10,796 nucleotides of DNA from Lachnospiraceae bacterium UBA3802. Its GTDB lineage: Bacteria > Bacillota > Clostridia > Lachnospirales > Lachnospiraceae. The notes beneath the pieces are model-generated. The model searched no databases. It had not been told where the DNA came from and saw only the letters and a list, made by a program, of their open reading frames with translations. The stretch lies in NCBI GenBank assembly GCA_002369155.1, contig DFEM01000003.1, positions 1 to 10,796 on the forward strand, written 5' to 3'. This document shows positions 6,556 to 10,796 of the stretch, one piece after another; within the stretch, counting starts at the first letter, position 1, and the number at the start of each line of letters is the position of its first letter. Made by a program: the position numbers and the translations under genes.

Positions 6556-7000
6556 TTTCGTTTTTAAGAGACAGTTTCATCTCTTCCATGCCAAGTTCCG
6601 CAAGTCCCGTCGATGCAAATCCAACGGACTCATATAAACCTTTGGCTACAGAATTGCCCGGTGTTACTCCGGTGTAAATACTGTCGGGGTTAAAAGTATC
6701 TTTTACGAAATTAATTCCAAGTTTCAATGCCTGTCTTCCGTAACCTTTATTCTGGTATTTTTGATCAATCATGAATTCCCAGAGCGTATAATATCCTTTT
6801 AATTCATAATACCCCATCATTATAAATCCGACGAGTGTTTCGTCATCGTATACTGCAAAAGGATATGCGGTCTTTGAATATACATATGCTTTCGCAAGAG
6901 ATTGCGCATTACTTATAACGAATCTTTTCTGATTATCACTGACTTTAAGCGAGAGCACATCGTCTATATTGTCTTTGTTTATTTCTTTTAAATTTACCAT
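6545..7000 (-). CDS. GNAT N-acetyltransferase, polyamine-acetyltransferase-like
   Basis: This is a single-domain GNAT of 151 residues, a normal family length. VSDNQKRFV near 20 to 28 resembles the N-terminal signature of the spermine/spermidine acetyltransferases of Bacillus (BltD/PaiA-like group). It is followed by PFAVYDDETLVGFIMMG, the strand WEFMIDQKYQ, the acetyl-CoA loop QNKGYG (83 to 88), and GNSVAKGLYESVGF near 115 to 128. The ATG shares its A with the TAA stop of the preceding isomerase gene (TAATG), and GGAG lies 7 bases upstream, so the two are translationally coupled. The polyamine link is inferred from motif similarity only; other amine acceptors are possible. Confidence 0.85.
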   Translation of the reverse strand: MVNLKEINKDNIDDVLSLKVSDNQKRFVISNAQSLAKAYVYSKTAYPFAVYDDETLVGFIMMGYYELKGYYTLWEFMIDQKYQNKGYGRQALKLGINFVKDTFNPDSIYTGVTPGNSVAKGLYESVGFASTGLAELGMEEMKLSLKNENDN

Positions 7001-7827
7001 TAAAATACTCCATTATCATTAAGCCATTTGACGGAATTTTTTAGCGCTTCTATCGTCTTGGTTTCCAAAACACATCTTGCATTTCTTTCTTTGGCAAGAT
7101 TAAGTCTGTCAAGAAGATCGATTTCTCCGTCTCCCAGTGCCAGATGATTCTTCGGCGGATTCTCTTTGCCATCGTGAATGTGAAAATGAATCAGGTTATC
7201 CACATGTTCCTTTATAAACGGTACATCTTTCTCACCTATTCCTTTTGAATGACCGATATCCCATGTAATGCCAAACACCGGACTTTCCAAAAGAAACTCG
7301 ATTGCCTTTTTCTCATAGTCTCTGAATCCATCTGTGTTCTCGATTGCAATCATGATATCACTGTCGCCAATCCATTCTTCGCATTTATCTTTAAATACGG
7401 CAAACGATTTCATATATGTGTCAAAATCGCGATCATACATCTGAACCTTTCGGTCGGGAAGTGTTATAAATATTCCGTGATGCATATGCATGTTTAAAGT
7501 AAGCGGCTGACTTACATCCCCATACTTATCTCGAAGACATAAAAGTTTCTTCGTCACCTCAATAGAGCGTCTTACCGTCTCAAGATACGCATTCGATACA
7601 AGCTTATTAAAATCCGCTATATTAAGATTCTCATCCAAATGAATCGTGTAATAAATTCCCGCTTCTTTGGCAAGGCTTTGGAGTCTTTCGGTCTCTTCTA
7701 TTTTTTCAACCTGATACTCGGGAAAATTCATATTCAATTCTATAAATTTGAGTCCAAGACTTTTGCAAAGATTAACATTATCTTCCACCGTCTTGTTTTC
7801 TATAAGTGTCGGCATTCCGAATTGCAT
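7000..7827 (-). CDS. Sugar phosphate isomerase/epimerase-like TIM-barrel protein
   Basis: This 275-residue protein is of the xylose isomerase-like / AP endonuclease 2 TIM-barrel superfamily. Candidate metal and substrate ligands fall where the family has them: His 63 (TIHLDEN), His 114 and 116 (NMHMHHG), Glu 163 (IAIENTDG), Asp 190 and His 193 (TWDIGHSKG), His 216 and 218 (HFHIHDGK), and Glu 255 (CVLETKT). Such enzymes isomerise or epimerise sugars and inositols, or cut abasic DNA. The short length and the HFHIHDGK and LGDGEIDL strings favour the sugar-epimerase side. The ATG at 7827 has AGGAG about 8 bases upstream, inside the 21-base gap after the MFS gene. Placement between a transporter and a GNAT hints at work on an imported or modified sugar-like compound; the substrate is unknown. 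Confidence 0.85.
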   Translation of the reverse strand: MQFGMPTLIENKTVEDNVNLCKSLGLKFIELNMNFPEYQVEKIEETERLQSLAKEAGIYYTIHLDENLNIADFNKLVSNAYLETVRRSIEVTKKLLCLRDKYGDVSQPLTLNMHMHHGIFITLPDRKVQMYDRDFDTYMKSFAVFKDKCEEWIGDSDIMIAIENTDGFRDYEKKAIEFLLESPVFGITWDIGHSKGIGEKDVPFIKEHVDNLIHFHIHDGKENPPKNHLALGDGEIDLLDRLNLAKERNARCVLETKTIEALKNSVKWLNDNGVF

Positions 7828-7848
7828 GTCTTTTCTCCTTTTTTAAAA

Positions 7849-9030
7849 CTATTTCGCTTTCACCGTTGCTTTGCTAATTATCAAAAGCATCAGGATAAGC
7901 ACTGTCGGGAAAATAAGTCCGACTCTCATTCCGACTCGAATATTATCCCCCGCAAACTGCGTGACTCTGCCGACTATTGCCGGTCCTATGCTGCCTCCAA
8001 GGTCTCCGGCCATCGCGAGGAGAGCAAACATCGCAGTACCGCCTGTTGGAAACGTCTTTGAAGAGATGCTTATGGTTCCGGGCCACATTATTCCGACGGA
8101 GAATCCGCAGAAAATACAACCAATCAGTCCCATGACGGGATTGGCGGAAATCGAAGCCATAAGGTAACACGCCACGCACAAGGCCCCGCTTCCGATTATA
8201 AAAGATGTAAGTTTTATTTTATTTCCGTACTTACCGTAAATCACACGGCTTATTCCCATGGTAACGGCAAAAAGGCACGGACCCAAAAGGTCGCCGATTG
8301 TTTTGCTTAATCCAAGTGCAGCTTCAGCATAAGCAGATGCCCACTGTGCCATGGAGATTTCCGATGCTCCCGCACATACCATAAGGCATATCGAAACCCA
8401 GAAAAGCGGCTTCTTTGCGAGCTGTCTTATGCCCATTCCCTTTCCTTCTTCGACTATGGGAACTATAGGGCAGGTCGCAAAATTAAAGATGTTTATTGCG
8501 GGAACCAGTGCCCAGATTACGGCAAGCCATTTCCATGCGTTCATTCCAAATATTGCAAAAAAGGCTGTTGAAATAACGATGGTTCCAACCGAGCCCCAGC
8601 AGTAAAAAGAATGCAGAAGGCTCATGGTTGCCTCTTTGTTTTCAAACGGACATGCCTCTACGATGGGGCTTACCAAAACCTCTATGAGTCCGCTTCCGAT
8701 TGCATATATCATGACACTTATTAAAATTCCGACAAACGCATTCGGAAGTAAATCCGGCAAAAAGGCAAGTGCAATCAAACCTGCTGCCGACAAAACTTCA
8801 GATGCCACGATCGAAATTCTGTAACCGATCTTATCCACGAATTTGGCGCAAAAAAGGTCCACCAAAAGTTGCGTGAAAAAGAAAACAGTGGAAATTAAAG
8901 CAATGTTTCCAAGCGATATACCATAGTCTCTATGAAATTTTAAGAATAAAAGCGGCGCAAAGTTCGCTGCTATAGCCTGTGTTATAAAGCCAAGATAACA
9001 GGCTGTTTTGGTCTTTTTATAATTGGGCAT
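7849..9030 (-). CDS. Major facilitator superfamily transporter
   Basis: This 393-residue integral membrane protein has hydrophobic segments consistent with 12 helices. A motif-A-like loop after helix 2 (DLFCAKFVDKIGYR, 58 to 71) and a matching loop in the second half (YGKYGNKIKL) mark it as MFS. SGLIEVLVSPIVEACPF near 115 to 130 resembles the FHS (fucose-type) and related sugar-permease branch rather than drug exporters, but I would not fix the direction or substrate. Its ATG lies inside the end of the kinase gene (14-base overlap) with AAAGG 6 bases upstream. The TAG stop is 21 bases before the isomerase-like gene. A sugar or sugar-derivative transporter feeding that enzyme is the simplest reading. 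Confidence 0.9.
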   Translation of the reverse strand: MPNYKKTKTACYLGFITQAIAANFAPLLFLKFHRDYGISLGNIALISTVFFFTQLLVDLFCAKFVDKIGYRISIVASEVLSAAGLIALAFLPDLLPNAFVGILISVMIYAIGSGLIEVLVSPIVEACPFENKEATMSLLHSFYCWGSVGTIVISTAFFAIFGMNAWKWLAVIWALVPAINIFNFATCPIVPIVEEGKGMGIRQLAKKPLFWVSICLMVCAGASEISMAQWASAYAEAALGLSKTIGDLLGPCLFAVTMGISRVIYGKYGNKIKLTSFIIGSGALCVACYLMASISANPVMGLIGCIFCGFSVGIMWPGTISISSKTFPTGGTAMFALLAMAGDLGGSIGPAIVGRVTQFAGDNIRVGMRVGLIFPTVLILMLLIISKATVKAK

Positions 9031-9535
9031 TTGTTACCTTTTCGTAATTTGAATCTATGAGTTCTATGATTTCGCCGGTCTTTTTAAAACCTTCCAAGAA
9101 TCTTTTGTTTTCTTCTTTTATCCAATCTAAAGAGCAACCGCTGTCGTCTATTCTTGACTCTATATCCGAAGCGTGATTTCTGATTTCTTCGAAGTGCGCG
9201 TCAATATATTCTTCTGTCATTGCAAGACAGATAAACTTTATATCCTTAAGGTATTCGTCATCAAAATCCTTTCGCCAGTCGAAAGGAATATAGCAGCCTT
9301 CGACAATAAGATTCTGTTTATTCTCGATAACGGTCTTAATCATTTCCCTGACTATCGGCCAAATATAAACCGTCATTTCTTCATCATCTTCAGGAGTAAG
9401 AGATGTGTTTCCGCTTCTTATAAGTCCCATTTTAAGATGGTCAATCGAAAGATACGGATATTTATATTTTTCAAGCATCCTTTGGGCCAGTAATGTCTTG
9501 CCTGTATGGGATGCGCCCGTGATTATTATAATCAT
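9017..9535 (-). CDS. Small P-loop kinase-like NTPase
   Basis: This 172-residue protein opens with a strand and Walker A motif, IIIITGASHTGKT (loop residues 7 to 14). It is followed by YLSIDHLKMGL (Asp 32), a usual acceptor-side position in small-molecule kinases, and a Walker-B-like strand NLIVEGCYI near 75 to 83. The size and motif order fit the adenylate kinase / zeta-toxin / antibiotic-phosphotransferase-like group of P-loop kinases. I cannot name the acceptor, and no antitoxin-like partner is next to it, so a toxin role is unsupported. The start ATG 9535 has GAGGGA 7 bases upstream. The gene overlaps the following MFS gene by 14 bases, so the two are probably made together. Confidence 0.8.
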   Translation of the reverse strand: MIIIITGASHTGKTLLAQRMLEKYKYPYLSIDHLKMGLIRSGNTSLTPEDDEEMTVYIWPIVREMIKTVIENKQNLIVEGCYIPFDWRKDFDDEYLKDIKFICLAMTEEYIDAHFEEIRNHASDIESRIDDSGCSLDWIKEENKRFLEGFKKTGEIIELIDSNYEKVTNAQL

Positions 9536-9576
9536 AAATGGTTCCCTCTTTTATTTTCCTGTAACCTTTCTGCAGA

Positions 9577-10536
9577 CTAAAAGATATATCTCATATCCGT
9601 ATATCTTTTTTCTTTGTCTTTAAATCCGAGCTTTGAATAGATTGGATAGCCTTCGGAAGTTGCGCTTAAGTCGATTCTTCCGAGCCCTGCTTCCCTGCCG
9701 TAATCAATGAGGTTTTGTATGAGTTTTGTGCATATGCCTTTTCCACGATATTCAGGTTCTGTATACACACTCAACACCTCACCATAAATGCCGTTTAACA
9801 GAATTGAATTTGCAGGCATTTCGATAATATGAAGGTATGCTGCTGCAACAAGTCTTCCCTCTGCTCTGGCGACAAATGCCACAAGTTTTTTCCCGAGTTC
9901 TCTCTCAAAATAATCGGGAAGCTGTTTTTCCATTCCTTCTCGTTCTTCATCTGATACAGAGCCGAAATCATCTATCATATACTGAATTCTTAATCGTATA
10001 AGTTCCGATATATCATTCAAATTGGCAGTATCGTATGTTATTTCTCCGCAGTCAGATTCTTCGTCCTTAACTTGAGGTTCATTGCTTCTCACGCTCTTAT
10101 ACAGACTTATGTGCATATCGAGGTCATTAAACCCGTTTTTATGATAAAAATGATAGGATGGTTTATCGTTATCTGTTTGAAGAAAAATACCTGCCAACCC
10201 TTTTTCGCGGACTTTTTGTTCAATAAGTTCCAGAAATTTAGAACCGATGCCCTGTCCCTGATATTTGGGAGCTATACATAGCTCGTCGATATTATAGTTT
10301 GTTCCTTCCCACCAATGGTTGATCCTTCCGACAGACATGCCTGCCAGCTCTCCGTCAATCATCAAGCCGTAATTCAGAGCATTATAAGCCTTTGATATAT
10401 CTTTAATATACTCATTTAACTGCTTCGAATCACTCCAGTCATCGTTCCACGGTTCCCCGGCAAAAGCCTCTTTATATAACTCTGCCATCTTTGGAAGGAA
10501 AGACTCATCCAATTCAATCAATGTTATTTTTTCCAT
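9577..10536 (-). CDS. Tandem double-GNAT acetyltransferase
   Basis: This 319-residue protein contains two GNAT domains in series. The first, about residues 1 to 147, has the strand IDELCIAPKY and acetyl-CoA loop QGQGIG (93 to 98), then YHFYHKNGF. The second, about 165 to 319, has GEVLSVYTEPEY, loop RGKGIC (264 to 269, with Cys where Gly or Ala is usual) and YPIYSKLGF. Both halves keep the core cofactor-binding strand and loop, so both may be active, or one may serve for acceptor binding. EPWNDDWS near 28 to 35 recalls aminoglycoside 6'-acetyltransferase-like GNATs, but that is weak. The start ATG 10536 has AAAGAGAG 5 bases upstream. A stronger GGAGG lies 34 bases upstream beyond a small hairpin. 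The kinase gene begins 41 bases after its stop. Confidence 0.88.
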   Translation of the reverse strand: MEKITLIELDESFLPKMAELYKEAFAGEPWNDDWSDSKQLNEYIKDISKAYNALNYGLMIDGELAGMSVGRINHWWEGTNYNIDELCIAPKYQGQGIGSKFLELIEQKVREKGLAGIFLQTDNDKPSYHFYHKNGFNDLDMHISLYKSVRSNEPQVKDEESDCGEITYDTANLNDISELIRLRIQYMIDDFGSVSDEEREGMEKQLPDYFERELGKKLVAFVARAEGRLVAAAYLHIIEMPANSILLNGIYGEVLSVYTEPEYRGKGICTKLIQNLIDYGREAGLGRIDLSATSEGYPIYSKLGFKDKEKRYTDMRYIF

Positions 10537-10551
10537 TTTTTCTCTCTTTTC

Positions 10552-10568
10552 AACAGATTTTTTCTGTT
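10552..10568 (-). other. Small perfect hairpin between two ribosome-binding-like sites
   Basis: AACAGA and TCTGTT form a perfect 6-bp inverted repeat around five A (minus strand). It sits between GGAGG (10575 to 10571) at the end of the upstream GNAT gene and the GAGAG that directly precedes ATG 10536. No T-run follows on the minus strand, so it is not a terminator. It could modulate translation of the double-GNAT gene; that is a guess. Confidence 0.4.
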
Positions 10569-10575
10569 TTCCTCC

Positions 10576-10796
10576 TTAATGTGTCCTTTCCTCACCCGAC
10601 ACCTCATATGCGGTGTATTCATGATCAAATTCATATCCGAGTTTTTCCGCCAAACGAACCGAATTCATATTCTGAGCATCCCAACTCGGATATAATCCTT
10701 CATCAAGGCAGTGCAAAATCAGTGCAGCACATACAATCGTCGCAAGCCCTTTTCTGCGTTCTTCCTCAATTGTATCAACCTCTATCTCGATTCCTT
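10576..10796 (-). CDS. GNAT acetyltransferase (C-terminal 72 codons, runs off window)
   Basis: An open frame enters from the right edge and ends at TAA (10578 to 10576). The visible 72 residues begin GIEIEVDTIEEERRKGLA, a strand followed by the acetyl-CoA loop ERRKGLAT. Then come helix VCAALILHCLDEGLYPSWDA and NSVRLAEKLGYEF, the usual end of a GNAT domain. The GLYPSWDAQN..S..LAEKLGY pattern resembles the group of predicted acetyltransferases that includes the zwittermicin-resistance protein ZmaR, but the N-terminal part is missing and the acceptor cannot be told. It is too short and incomplete to have been scored as a full ORF. It lies 39 bases upstream of the double-GNAT gene on the same strand, so it likely belongs to the same operon. 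Confidence 0.82.
   Translation of the reverse strand, partial: GIEIEVDTIEEERRKGLATIVCAALILHCLDEGLYPSWDAQNMNSVRLAEKLGYEFDHEYTAYEVSGEERTH

Noticed and set aside
6540..7020. Repeated AATGATAAT at the ends of the GNAT and isomerase genes, considered as a direct repeat from an insertion or duplication
   Set aside because: It is nine bases of AT-rich sequence at stop/start junctions, which can easily occur by chance, and no mobile element lies between the copies.
7639..8061. Plus-strand open frame of 140 codons across the isomerase/MFS junction
   Set aside because: It is a shadow of two well-supported minus-strand genes; its translation is rich in Phe, Lys and His as expected of antisense reading, with no domain.
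9017..9535. Zeta-type toxin
   Set aside because: The P-loop kinase motifs are compatible, but there is no epsilon-like antitoxin next to it and it overlaps a transporter gene, so a metabolic or resistance kinase is simpler.

Overview
The window reads as chromosomal DNA of a low-GC Gram-positive anaerobe, most likely a clostridium of the Lachnospiraceae/Butyrivibrio type. The evidence is the AT-leaning base composition, strong AGGAG-type ribosome sites, tightly overlapping genes, a Gram-positive lipoprotein, a two-receiver hybrid histidine kinase of a kind common in that family, and the DUF1848 and MmcQ/YjbR families. Genus is an inference. No rRNA, tRNA, CRISPR array, insertion sequence or phage gene is visible. 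Every gene I can support is on the minus strand, so transcription runs from the right edge to the left.

Right to centre (10796 to 4843) is one long apparent operon. It holds the 3' end of a GNAT acetyltransferase, a double-GNAT protein, a small P-loop kinase, an MFS transporter, a TIM-barrel sugar-phosphate isomerase/epimerase-like protein, a polyamine-acetyltransferase-like GNAT, a DUF1848 protein, a 38-codon small ORF, and a YjbR-MGMT fusion. Most junctions overlap or are 1 to 41 bases apart, and I see no terminator inside. Acetyl transfer, phosphoryl transfer, membrane transport and alkyl-DNA repair suggest small-molecule modification or stress defence, but no substrate can be read from the sequence.

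Centre (4846 to 2919) is a separately controlled unit. A good sigma-A-type promoter overlaps the stop codon of the YjbR-MGMT gene. It drives a leader of about 245 bases holding a 21-codon ORF with its own ribosome site, an intrinsic terminator, and a 6-bp complement that can mask the next ribosome site. Downstream is the most unusual gene here: a GNAT acetyltransferase fused to a complete circularly permuted RsgA-type GTPase, starting at TTG. An intrinsic terminator follows it.

Left (2898 to 1) is a sensory unit: a possible extended -10 promoter, a membrane hybrid histidine kinase with two receivers, and, 5 bases later, the start of a sugar-type ABC solute-binding lipoprotein that runs off the window.

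Most worth a second look are the leader/attenuator, the GNAT-RsgA fusion, and the radical-SAM-like CX3CX2C motif at the C-terminal end of the DUF1848 protein.
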